DNA of 40,310 nt from Acidobacteriaceae bacterium (GTDB taxonomy: Bacteria > Acidobacteriota > Terriglobia > Terriglobales > Acidobacteriaceae). Of this stretch, positions 1 to 8,155 are shown one piece after another. The stretch lies in the NCBI GenBank assembly GCA_030039675.1, contig JASHVE010000274.1, positions 1-40,310 on the forward strand. Direction: 5' to 3'. Below the pieces are notes generated by a model, which was not told the DNA's origin, searched no databases, and was given only the letters and a program-made list of their open reading frames with translations. Numbering within the stretch: position 1 is the stretch's first letter; each line of letters starts with the position of its first letter. Position numbers and translations under genes: made by a program.

Positions 1-1029
1 CAGCTTGAACTGCGTGCGGCAGCGGTCGAGATTCTGGCTCGCGCGATGCACCTTGTAATAGTGGTCGCCCGCGAGGTAATCGGTGAGAAAACGCATGCCC
101 TGTTCGAAGCAGATGAGCTTGCCGGAGAAGACCAGAAGCTCCCTTTCCAACTCAATCAGAAATGCGCCCGCCGTGCTCAAATAGCCGTGTGTGACGGCTT
201 CAAAAAGCGCGAAATGCATGTTCACCTTGGCGAGATCCTGCTCGTCTTCTTTGACAGGGCAGGTCATGGTGCGCACCATGTCGCCGAAATCATACGGCGC
301 CAGGCCCGGCATCGCGGTATCGAGATCGATGACACAGAGAGCTTCGCCAGTTGCATCGTCGAGCAGCACGTTGTTGAACTTGGTGTCATTGTGTGTCACG
401 CGCTCCGGAAGGCCAGCGCTGAGCAATGCGGTGGTCATCGCTTTGCGCGCGAGGGCGAAGGCGATCTCCGGTTCTGCACTCTGCACGCGGCCGGCAGTGT
501 CCTGCGCGATTGCATCTTCCAAGGCACGGAACCGCTTCGGCGTGTGATGGAAGTCGGGAATCGTGTGCTGAAGGCGCGGCGCGGGCAGGTCGATCAACAT
601 TTGTTGGAACCGGCCAAAAGCGCGCGCCGCTTCAAAGGCCTGTCGCTCCGATTCGATTTCGTTGCACGTGTGCGCGTTTTCGATAAAACGAAAGGCGCGC
701 CAGTAGCTTCCCTCCTCATCCACAAGCCATACGCGGCCGCTCTGTTCCGGAATCAGAGTGAGCACACGGCGATCAAGGCCCGGCTCTCCGGCCATCCGCG
801 CGGCCAGATGCGCCGTGATCCGCCGCAGATTCTCCATCACTGCGGCGGGATTGCGAAAGACCCTACCATTGATCCGCTGCAGGATGCAGCGTTCCGCGGA
901 ACCTGAGCGGTCGAAAAGCGCGCAGTAGGTGTCGTTGATGTGGCCGCTTCCGTAGGGTGCGGCGCGAACGAACTCGCCCTCGATCTGAAATCGACGCACG
1001 ATAGCGCCAAGATCAAGCGCCTCGCTCAC
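1..1029 (-). CDS. Aminoglycoside-phosphotransferase-fold kinase, N-acetylhexosamine 1-kinase-like (C-terminus runs off window start)
   Basis: Reverse-strand reading from GTG at 1029 is open to base 1: VSEALDLGAIVRRFQIEGEFVRAAPYGSGHINDTYCALFD...ILQRINGRVFRNPAAVMENLRRIT...RVTHNDTKFNNVLLDDATGEALCVIDLDTAMPGLAPYDFGDMVRT (HNDxKxxN and IDxD kinase motifs). Not in the ORF track because it is truncated; the + strand ORFs here are antisense shadows. Confidence 0.85.
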   Translation of the reverse strand, partial: MSEALDLGAIVRRFQIEGEFVRAAPYGSGHINDTYCALFDRSGSAERCILQRINGRVFRNPAAVMENLRRITAHLAARMAGEPGLDRRVLTLIPEQSGRVWLVDEEGSYWRAFRFIENAHTCNEIESERQAFEAARAFGRFQQMLIDLPAPRLQHTIPDFHHTPKRFRALEDAIAQDTAGRVQSAEPEIAFALARKAMTTALLSAGLPERVTHNDTKFNNVLLDDATGEALCVIDLDTAMPGLAPYDFGDMVRTMTCPVKEDEQDLAKVNMHFALFEAVTHGYLSTAGAFLIELERELLVFSGKLICFEQGMRFLTDYLAGDHYYKVHRASQNLDRCRTQFKL

Positions 1030-1934
1030 GACCAGAGTCTCTCCGGATACATACCTTGCGCGATGAGGCGGCGAATGTTTTCGACCACGCGCGGATGGTC
1101 TTCGCGGTAGGTGACGCCAAACCATGCATCGCCGGTACGCAGCACCTTCACGCGCGCTTGCCCCTCGGCAACCAGCTCGCCCACTGTGTTCGGAATGTAG
1201 CACTCGCGCTTGAGGTCCGCACCGTTGTGCCGGAGAAATTCCTCGAATCGGGTGCGCAGCCGGCCGAAGACGAGCGGCGTAAATCCCCACATGTTCATTG
1301 AGACAGGCTCATCGCCGGCGAGCACGGTCACGCGGCCATCCGCATCAGTGTTCTTCACCTGGGCGCCGTCGCGGCCTACGCCCGTTAACTCGACGATGTT
1401 GGCGAGGTAGCCTTCTGCATTGATCCGACAGACGGCGCGGGCCACTGTCCCGAATTCGGAGAGCGTGTTGCTTAGCGTGAATCCCACCATCGCGTAGTCG
1501 TCAGTCCCGGATTGGAGATGCTGCGCCAGCAGACGATAACTCTCCGCGCCGTAGAAGTCGTCGGCGTTGATCGCGGCGAAAGGCTCGCGGATGGCGTCGG
1601 CGGCCATCAGGATCGCGTGCGTGGTGCCCCAGGGCTTGGTGCGTCCAGCGGGCACCGCGAATCCGGCGGGAATCTTGTCCAGTTCCTGGAAGACATATTC
1701 GACGGCGATCCGGTTTTCAAACCGCGCACCGACGGTCTTTTTGAACAGATCCTCGATCTCCCTGCGCAGCACGAAAACCAGCTTGCCGAAGCCGGCGCGC
1801 AGCGCGTCGTAAACCGAATAGTCAAGAATGGCTTCTCCGGCGGGGCCGACGGGATCAATCTGCTTGAGGCCGCCGTAGCGGCTGCCCATGCCCGCGGCCA
1901 GAACCAGCAAAGTGGGTGTCTTGGTCGAATTCAT
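1026..1934 (-). CDS. Nucleotidyltransferase family protein (NDP-sugar pyrophosphorylase type)
   Basis: N-terminal LLVLAAGMGSRYGGLKQIDPVGPAGEAILDYSVYDA signature; stop overlaps the GTG of the downstream kinase (GTGA). Confidence 0.88.
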   Translation of the reverse strand: MNSTKTPTLLVLAAGMGSRYGGLKQIDPVGPAGEAILDYSVYDALRAGFGKLVFVLRREIEDLFKKTVGARFENRIAVEYVFQELDKIPAGFAVPAGRTKPWGTTHAILMAADAIREPFAAINADDFYGAESYRLLAQHLQSGTDDYAMVGFTLSNTLSEFGTVARAVCRINAEGYLANIVELTGVGRDGAQVKNTDADGRVTVLAGDEPVSMNMWGFTPLVFGRLRTRFEEFLRHNGADLKRECYIPNTVGELVAEGQARVKVLRTGDAWFGVTYREDHPRVVENIRRLIAQGMYPERLWS

Positions 1935-1966
1935 TGGGTAGCTTGCAACTATGTTGTCGGCGATTG

Positions 1967-2344
1967 TTATGCAATGACCGGCAGCGTGGGAATGGAACCC
2001 TGCTGCTTGGCTTCGGCAACGACGGCGTCCAGGTGCTCGAGCACTTCTTCCACCGTCATCGTGTAGACCTCGCGCTGGGCGTCGTAGCCTTCTTCAATGA
2101 GTTGTTTCAGGTAGCGGCCGGCGATCTGCGCGGCGAGATAGTCGGTAATGACTTTGCCGCTGCGCTTCTTCTGTTCCACCCACGCTGTGCAGGGCAAGGC
2201 GATCCACATGGGGCGCCCGTTTACGTCGAAGCGAATATCGACGGCGTCGGCGTGGCGGGTGGCGATGGCCACCATGGTGCCCTTCCAGTGGATGTGCAGG
2301 TCCTCTCCGGTCCAGCGGTCGGCGACGTGGAAATCCTCGTACAT
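1967..2344 (-). CDS. Conserved hypothetical protein, 125 aa
   Basis: Intact ORF (MYEDFHVADRWTGEDLHIHWKGTMV...) with no better overlapping alternative. Confidence 0.65.
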   Translation of the reverse strand: MYEDFHVADRWTGEDLHIHWKGTMVAIATRHADAVDIRFDVNGRPMWIALPCTAWVEQKKRSGKVITDYLAAQIAGRYLKQLIEEGYDAQREVYTMTVEEVLEHLDAVVAEAKQQGSIPTLPVIA

Positions 2345-2362
2345 AGACTTAGGTTACCGCTC

Positions 2363-2408
2363 CGGAGTGCCCACGGCAAGCGGGACGGAGTGCCCACGGC
2401 AAGTGGGA
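2363..2408. repeat. 23-bp tandem repeat, two copies (CGGAGTGCCCACGGCAAGYGGGA)
   Basis: 2363-2385 and 2386-2408 are identical except one C/T; each contains CCCAC-GGCAA-GTGGG-type mini-hairpin. Confidence 0.85.
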
Positions 2409-2437
2409 CGGAACGGGAACGGCGAATCGAAGGTTTG

Positions 2438-2488
2438 TGCTCTCCCACCCTTGGCGCCAAAAAGCCGCGCCCAGGATGGGGCACCCGT
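2438..2488. repeat. Short intergenic hairpin repeat, ends GTGCTCTCCCA...TGGGGCACCC
   Basis: gtgctctcccacccttggcgccaaaaagccgcgcccaggatggggcaccc; same termini as the element near 19192-19230. Confidence 0.6.
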
Positions 2489-2606
2489 TTGCCCTCTGGT
2501 GGACGCTCCTCTTGGCCCGCTGATAGACTAATTGGGTTGCAGTCGCAGTGATTCAGCCGTCTGGCCCCCGCCTGCAAGTCAATCAGCGAAGGATTAGAGA
2601 GAACCC

Positions 2607-3314
2607 GTGGATACGCAAACCCGTCACGCCCTGAAGCAAGACAAGTTCGCCCAGGCCGCCGCCAGCGGCGCCAGCTGGCTCAGCGACCACAGCGCCAGCG
2701 TTCTGCGTTGGGGGGTCAGTGTCGGCGTGGTTGTTGTGGTGGGCATTGCCGCCTCAATTTATTGGAACGTGCGGACATCGGCTGCGGATCTGGCGCTGGG
2801 CGCAGCCATCGATGTGTACAACTCTCCGTTGGCGCAACCCGGCGAGCCTCCCATGCCCGGCATCTACACTTCGGCGGCTGCGCGCGCCAAGGAAGCCAAT
2901 CGCCAGTTTGTCGCCGTAGCGCACGACTTTAGCTGGCTGCCGGAGGCGGCCAGGGCTCATTATTTCGCCGGAGTGACGTATGAAGATCTCGGTCAGAATG
3001 GCCCGGCCGAGAGCGAACTGAAGGCCGCTTCCGGCTCATCGAACCGCAATCTCTCCAACCTGGCCAAACTGGCGCTTGCCGGGCTCTATCATCAAATGGG
3101 CCGCGACGGTGAGGCGATCGCTCTTTACAATGAGCTGGTTGCCAAACCGTCGGAAACCGTCTCTGCGGCTGTGGCGCAGCTCGGTCTTGCCGATCTCTAC
3201 GTCGCGGAGGGCAAGCAGGAAGAGGCCCGGATGCTCTGGGCGAAGGTCAAGGACGCCGACAAGGACGGCGCAGCCGGCAACATCGCGTCGGAAAAGCTTT
3301 CCGCCAAACAGTAG
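2607..3314 (+). CDS. YfgM-like tetratricopeptide repeat membrane protein
   Basis: Single N-terminal TM segment (WGVSVGVVVVVGIAASIYW) followed by TPR-like repeats. Confidence 0.75.
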   Translation: MDTQTRHALKQDKFAQAAASGASWLSDHSASVLRWGVSVGVVVVVGIAASIYWNVRTSAADLALGAAIDVYNSPLAQPGEPPMPGIYTSAAARAKEANRQFVAVAHDFSWLPEAARAHYFAGVTYEDLGQNGPAESELKAASGSSNRNLSNLAKLALAGLYHQMGRDGEAIALYNELVAKPSETVSAAVAQLGLADLYVAEGKQEEARMLWAKVKDADKDGAAGNIASEKLSAKQ

Positions 3315-3442
3315 ACGGCTGCATTGGTATCATCTCCTCTCCCGTTTGACGCCTCCCGCGGGGTGGGCGTGCGTCTGAGCATTTTCCAATGTGCCTGCGT
3401 CTATTGTGCATGAGCACCGGCCAGGCAATTTTTGCAGGTTGG

Positions 3443-4003
3443 ATGGAGATTTCAAACAGCGCCGCGGCCGAAGATGCCCGCACCCGGGCGGAGGAAGCGG
3501 CCCTTGCGGCGCTGGTAGATCAGTACGCCAGCGCGCTCTATCGCGTGGCTTTTTCTGTCCTCCGCAATCCCGCCGATGCCGAAGACGCCGTGCAGGAAAC
3601 CTTTCTGCGCGTACTGCGGCATCGCGATACGCTGGATGAGGTCCGCGATCACCGCGTCTGGCTGATCCGTATCGTCTGGAACATCGTGCTGGACCGCAAG
3701 CGCCGCGCCAAAACCCGGCCTGAGACCGACGACGTGGCCGAACTGGTGCGCGTGCTACCCGCCAACGGGCTCTCAGCCGAAGAACGCGCCGCCGCCGCGC
3801 AGCATCACGCGCATGTGCTGGCCTGCGTCGAACAGCTTCCGCCGAAGGAGCGCGAAGTGTTGCAGCTCTCCGCCTTCGAGGAACTGTCGAGCGTGGAGAT
3901 CGCCGCGGTTCTCGGCATCACGGAATCCAGCGTTCGTTCGCGGCTTTTTCGCGCGCGCAATCTGATGGCAGGCCTGCTCAATCACGCGAGGAGTCTGCGA
4001 TGA
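3443..4003 (+). CDS. RNA polymerase sigma-70 family (ECF) sigma factor
   Basis: Region 2 (ALYRVAFSVLRNPADAEDAVQETFLRVLRH) and region 4 (CVEQLPPKEREVLQLSAFEELSSVEIAAVLGITESSVRSRLFRARN); ORF open from 3389, start at 3443 or upstream. Confidence 0.9.
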   Translation: MEISNSAAAEDARTRAEEAALAALVDQYASALYRVAFSVLRNPADAEDAVQETFLRVLRHRDTLDEVRDHRVWLIRIVWNIVLDRKRRAKTRPETDDVAELVRVLPANGLSAEERAAAAQHHAHVLACVEQLPPKEREVLQLSAFEELSSVEIAAVLGITESSVRSRLFRARNLMAGLLNHARSLR

Positions 4004-4494
4004 GCTCCAACTCTCACAATCCGCTTGCTGCGGGCCCCGCATCGTCTACGGAAGAGACGCTGCGGCTGGTGGCTAGTCTTCCCGCTCCCGAGGGGCTCGA
4101 AGACCGGATCCACAAGGTTCTGCGATCGGCCCCGCGCCGCAGCGTGGTTCTGTCTTGGCCTGCGAAGAACCTGCTGCGTCGTGACTGGATGCGCGCCGCA
4201 GCCGCAGCTGCGATTGCCTTTGTGGTTGCCGGCGGCGGATGGGGCGTGTACTCGCGCGTTCAGCACGGGCAACCGGCGATGCCGGCGCATGTTACGGCTC
4301 CCGGCGGCTTTTCTGGTGCGGGCGCCATTCGCACGCCGCAGACGCTCGACGGTCCCATTGTGAGCCATCCTGCGAAGATGCAGCCTGCGCAACCTAAGAC
4401 GTCGAAGAAGAAGACCTCAGCACACGCGAGCCCACCTCAGGGCGCCGCAAGCAAAACGGCTGCTGCGCAATCCAGCGCGCCCCCTGCCCAGTAA
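4000..4494 (+). CDS. Putative anti-sigma factor / membrane protein coupled to the ECF sigma factor
   Basis: ATGA overlap with the sigma gene; one TM helix (AAAAAAIAFVVAGGGWGVY) and Pro/Ala/Lys-rich tail. Confidence 0.65.
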   Translation: MSSNSHNPLAAGPASSTEETLRLVASLPAPEGLEDRIHKVLRSAPRRSVVLSWPAKNLLRRDWMRAAAAAAIAFVVAGGGWGVYSRVQHGQPAMPAHVTAPGGFSGAGAIRTPQTLDGPIVSHPAKMQPAQPKTSKKKTSAHASPPQGAASKTAAAQSSAPPAQ

Positions 4495-4522
4495 CTCTAA
4501 GTTCGCGCAGAGCTGCCGGGCT

Positions 4523-4867
4523 CTAGGCTTCTTTGGTCAATGCACGAATCAGGACTCCCAGCAGCGCCAGCACAACAGCACCCCAGAACGCCGGACCGAA
4601 GCCCTGCACGCGGAAGCCGCGAACAACGCTCGATGCAAGCAGGATCATCAGACCGTTGATCACTAATAAGAAAATTCCCAGGGTAAGAATGCTCAACGGA
4701 AAGGTGATGATCTTCAGGAAGAAGCCGAGTGTGGCGTTGAGCAGGCCGATCACCAGCGAGGCGATCATCGCCGGCCACAGGCCGTGCACATAAAAGCCTG
4801 GCACGATGTGCGCAACAATCAGAAGAGCAATCGCGCTCAATATCCAGTGAAGTAACAGTCCTAACAT
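4523..4867 (-). CDS. Phage holin family IV-type 4-TM membrane protein
   Basis: MLGLLLHWILSAIALLIVAHIVPGFYVHGLWPAMIASLVIGLLNATLGFFLKIITFPLSILTLGIFLLVINGLMI, characteristic of the PF04020-type family. Confidence 0.85.
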   Translation of the reverse strand: MLGLLLHWILSAIALLIVAHIVPGFYVHGLWPAMIASLVIGLLNATLGFFLKIITFPLSILTLGIFLLVINGLMILLASSVVRGFRVQGFGPAFWGAVVLALLGVLIRALTKEA

Positions 4868-5009
4868 GGATCGTTCTCCTTCGAGCGGTCGCTGCAGAGT
4901 TCAGTTTGCGCCGGAGCCGTGTGCGACCGTTCTCGTCAGTCTGCAGGCTATTCTTTTTATGATGCTAAAGCCTGCGCGCGCGACAAGAACAGGATTCTTT
5001 TACCGCTTT

Positions 5010-5126
5010 TAGAGCAGTTCCCGAATTACGTCGACTTTATGAGCGCCGTGCAAGGAGGCCTTTTCTTGAGGAAACGGCCACTTAGACATCTTCCTTCGGT
5101 CTACACAAATTCGGGAACTGCTATAG
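5010..5126 (+). repeat. Long-palindrome repeat element, copy A (subfamily 1)
   Basis: 15-bp perfect outer arms agcagttcccgaatt (5013-5027) / aattcgggaactgct (5108-5122); inner hairpin ggcctttt...aaacggcc. Confidence 0.85.
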
Positions 5127-5210
5127 CGTCCATCGAAGGTCCGGCCGCACACCCCCGCTTTTTCTGCCCGTCCTCAGCCTTTGCTCTTTCAATTACCATC
5201 GCAGTTAGTG

Positions 5211-6266
5211 ATGGCTTGTCTACGGTTTCTTTCTTTCCTGCTGCTGCCGGCGCTGTTTTCAGCCGGAGTGGCCGCGAAGCCGCGGCCCATTCCGGTGAAG
5301 GTAGTGGTGATCACCATGTTTGAGGTTGGCTCCGACACCGGCGACGCGCCCGGCGAACTGCAGTACTGGGTGGAACGCGATCATCTCGACCGTGTTTACC
5401 AACTGCCCGCCGGTTACCATGCCGTGCGCATGAATGGGGAGGGAGAGATGGCCGTGCTCACCGGACCGGGAACGGCGCACGCGGCGTCGACGGTTATGGC
5501 CGTGGGGCTGGATCCGCGTTTCGATTTCAGCCACGCTTATTGGATCGTTGCCGGAATCGCCGGCGGGTGTCCGGATCGCATCTCGCTGGGCTCGGCTGCG
5601 TGGGCGCGCTGGGTAGTGGATGGCGATCTGGCCTACGAGATCGATGCGCGCGAGATTCCGTCCGATTGGAGCACCGGTTATCTACCCTGGCATAAGCAAA
5701 AGCCTTTCGAGCAGCCGGTGCAACCGCCGGACGGCCAGGTCTACGCGCTCAACGCCGGCCTTACGCAGTGGGCCTTCGACCTGACGCGCGGCATCCAGCT
5801 CGAAGACTCAGACAAATTGAAAGAAATTCGCAGTCATTTCGACGGCGCGGCGGCGCAGCGCCCACCCTTCGTGACCCTCGGTGACGAGATATCGTCTTCG
5901 ACTTTCTGGCATGGCAAACTTCTGGATGCCTGGGCCTCGGAGTGGGTGTCTTACTTCACCGGCGGCAAGGGGCAATTTGCGACCACGGCAATGGAAGACA
6001 CGGGGACATTGCAATCGCTTACGTATCTCGCCCAAGCCGGCCGCGTGGATGCGAATCGCGTCCTGGTGCTGCGCGCGGTGAGCAACTACGACCGGCAGGC
6101 GCAGGGCCTTACAGCGGCAGAGAACCTTGCCCGGCAGCGCATTGGCACGTATGGGGCCTATCTGCCCGCGCTTGAAGGCGCGTACAAAGTTGGCCACACC
6201 GTGGTGAACGAGTTGCTCACGCACTGGCAGCAGTACGCACAGGCGCCCCCGCAAGCCAAGGAATAA
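5211..6266 (+). CDS. Purine nucleoside permease family protein
   Basis: Signal peptide then VKVVVITMFEVGSDTGDAPGELQYWVERD...GTAHAASTVMAVGLDPRFDFSHAYWIVAGIAGG; ORF open from 5181. Confidence 0.85.
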   Translation: MACLRFLSFLLLPALFSAGVAAKPRPIPVKVVVITMFEVGSDTGDAPGELQYWVERDHLDRVYQLPAGYHAVRMNGEGEMAVLTGPGTAHAASTVMAVGLDPRFDFSHAYWIVAGIAGGCPDRISLGSAAWARWVVDGDLAYEIDAREIPSDWSTGYLPWHKQKPFEQPVQPPDGQVYALNAGLTQWAFDLTRGIQLEDSDKLKEIRSHFDGAAAQRPPFVTLGDEISSSTFWHGKLLDAWASEWVSYFTGGKGQFATTAMEDTGTLQSLTYLAQAGRVDANRVLVLRAVSNYDRQAQGLTAAENLARQRIGTYGAYLPALEGAYKVGHTVVNELLTHWQQYAQAPPQAKE

Positions 6267-6450
6267 CCGCAGCCGCTTACCGCAGCTTAGCGTTGAGGGG
6301 TTCGATGCGTTGCAGCAGAGTGCGATACCTGCGGCGCGTCTTCCACCGGATTGGTGCGCGACTCGGCAGCGCCGTGGGTCAGGTGCCCTGGATGGGGGCG
6401 ATCCTGCACTCCCTTCGGTTTGCTCTTAGTAAACGCCGGAGCGGGAAGGC

Positions 6451-6568
6451 TAGAGCGGTTCCACAGTTGATGTGCCCTTGCCGAAGCCGCGGAAGGTGGC
6501 ATTTTCTTTGGGAAAATGCCACTTTGCAGCAGTGGCTTCGGAATATAGCAACTGTGAAACCGCTGTAG
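6451..6568 (+). repeat. Long-palindrome repeat element, copy B (subfamily 2)
   Basis: Outer arms agcggttccacagttg / caactgtgaaaccgct (15/16), inner 11-bp perfect stem gtggcattttc-tttgg-gaaaatgccac. Confidence 0.88.
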
Positions 6569-7023
6569 TGGCGACCATTTCACTTTCGCGAACTCTGTGC
6601 TGAGAGTGCATATCGGATTGTTTCTTCATCGTAAGCATCTCCTCGCCGGTCCCGGCCAACAGCGAAGCGCAGCATGCCGGGGGCGGTCTGCTTTTCCTCC
6701 ACCCTGGGATGCGAGGTGGGCGGAGGAGGTTAGCCGCAACAGCAGGCTCCCCATGGGGCCGATGCTGCGGATCGATTGGATGGAACTGGATGGAACGCAA
6801 CTGCCTTGAAAGTTTTTTGAAGTGAACACAGCGATCGACCACTTCCAATCGAAGCGCGCGGTGCATGTCGCTTCTCGAATGCTGCTCTCCTCAACGCCCT
6901 GCTTGGCGAGATACGGGCAGACAGTGGAGAATGCTTAGGTTCCGCAAATCAGGTTCTCGATTGCACTCTGCGTGCGGCCCAAGCGGCTGGTGCGGCGGGT
7001 GTCAACGAAGGCAGGGGAGGCAG

Positions 7024-7764
7024 ATGCATTCTTTGTTGCATTCCGTGTGGTTAGGTGAGTTCATGGGCACGCTGATCCTCGTGCTGCTGGGCACCGGGGT
7101 AAACGCCGGCGTTACGCTGCGCAAATCCTACGCAGCCGATTCCGGATGGATCGTGATCACCACGGGCTGGGCAATTGCCGTGCTCTGCGGTGTGGTCGTA
7201 GCGCAAGCCTTCGGCAGCCCCGGCGCGTATTTGAATCCTGCAATTACGCTGGCTGCGGCAGTGGTGAATGGGGATTTCTCCCAGGTGGTGCTCTACTGGT
7301 CGGCGCAGATGCTGGGTGCTGTCACCGGCGCGACGCTGATGGCTCTCCACTACGCCCCACACTGGCGTCTCACGCCCGATCCGGCGGCGAAGCTGGGTGT
7401 TTTCTGCACGAATGCCGCGGTGCGCAGTCCGCTGGCGAATATCTTCAGCGAGATCGTGGGCACCATGGTGCTGGTCATCGTGGCCAGCGCCATAGGCTCG
7501 CACGGCGTTGCGGCCAGCGGATTGGCTGGAGGAGTAGGACCATGGCTCGTGGGCAGCCTGGTGTGGGGGATCGGCCTTTCGCTGGGCGGTACCACGGGCT
7601 ATGCGATCAATCCTGCGCGCGACCTGGGGCCGCGCCTGGCGCACGCGCTGTTGCCGATTCCCGGCAAAGGCAGCTCCAACTGGAGCTACGCGCCGATGCC
7701 GCTCATCGGCGACCTCGCGGGCGGTGCGCTCGCTGGTCTGTTGCTGCATTACGCGCGGTTGTGA
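7024..7764 (+). CDS. MIP-family channel (aquaporin/glycerol facilitator)
   Basis: Two NPA boxes (GAYLNPAITLAAAV and GYAINPARDLGPRLAH), six hydrophobic segments; Asp after NPAR suggests the glycerol-facilitator type. Start at 7024 is more plausible than the ORF-track start 6865. Confidence 0.88.
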   Translation: MHSLLHSVWLGEFMGTLILVLLGTGVNAGVTLRKSYAADSGWIVITTGWAIAVLCGVVVAQAFGSPGAYLNPAITLAAAVVNGDFSQVVLYWSAQMLGAVTGATLMALHYAPHWRLTPDPAAKLGVFCTNAAVRSPLANIFSEIVGTMVLVIVASAIGSHGVAASGLAGGVGPWLVGSLVWGIGLSLGGTTGYAINPARDLGPRLAHALLPIPGKGSSNWSYAPMPLIGDLAGGALAGLLLHYARL

Positions 7765-7778
7765 GAAAGGAGCGTTGG

Positions 7779-8144
7779 ATGAAGCTCGTGGATCGCATCT
7801 TCGGCTGGATTCTCATCGCCGGCTCCCTCCTGCACGGTATCGGCTCGTATCTGGGTTACAGGAATGAGCCGATGATGCTGTTATGGGCACTTTGCGCCTC
7901 GCTGGCCGCGCTGCTGGTCGGGGTCATCAACCTGTTGCGAGCGAGCAGACCCTCCGACCGGCCTGTCGCGTGGATTGCGCTGCTCGGAAGCCTTGCCTGG
8001 GCCATCGCTGCATTCGTGTTCGGAGCGCTCATTGGCAACGTCTTTGATGTGAGAGCGCTGATTCATGGAATCGCCGCCCTCGCGCTTGCGGCGTTCAGCG
8101 TGAAGACGTTGTTGACACCCGCGGAAGTTGTATCCTCAGTTTGA
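7779..8144 (+). CDS. Small four-TM membrane protein, hypothetical
   Basis: ATG at 7779: MKLVDRIFGWILIAGSLLHGIGSYLGYRNEPMMLLWALCASLAALLVGVINLLRAS...; preceded by an AAAGGAG ribosome-binding site; same frame as the longer 7146 ORF. Confidence 0.75.
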   Translation: MKLVDRIFGWILIAGSLLHGIGSYLGYRNEPMMLLWALCASLAALLVGVINLLRASRPSDRPVAWIALLGSLAWAIAAFVFGALIGNVFDVRALIHGIAALALAAFSVKTLLTPAEVVSSV

Positions 8145-8155
8145 AGAAGTGACCT

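Noticed and set aside
46-906. 286-aa + strand ORF (and 191..547, 426..686)
   Set aside because: Antisense shadow of the NahK-like kinase on the - strand, which has clear kinase motifs; long opposite-strand ORFs are expected at this GC content.
4919-5323. 134-aa ORF spanning copy A and the start of the permease gene
   Set aside because: Crosses a palindromic repeat and overlaps the real permease in another frame; composition does not look coding.
6450-6866. 138-aa - strand ORF whose C-terminus (ATTAVSQLLYSEATAAKWHFPKENATFRGFGKGTSTVEPL) is encoded by palindrome copy B
   Set aside because: No homology signature recognised. The tail and the stop are supplied by the repeat element, and related peptides (MPPSAASARAHQLWNRS, MPPSAVSARAYKLRNRS) are just other frames of copies B and C.
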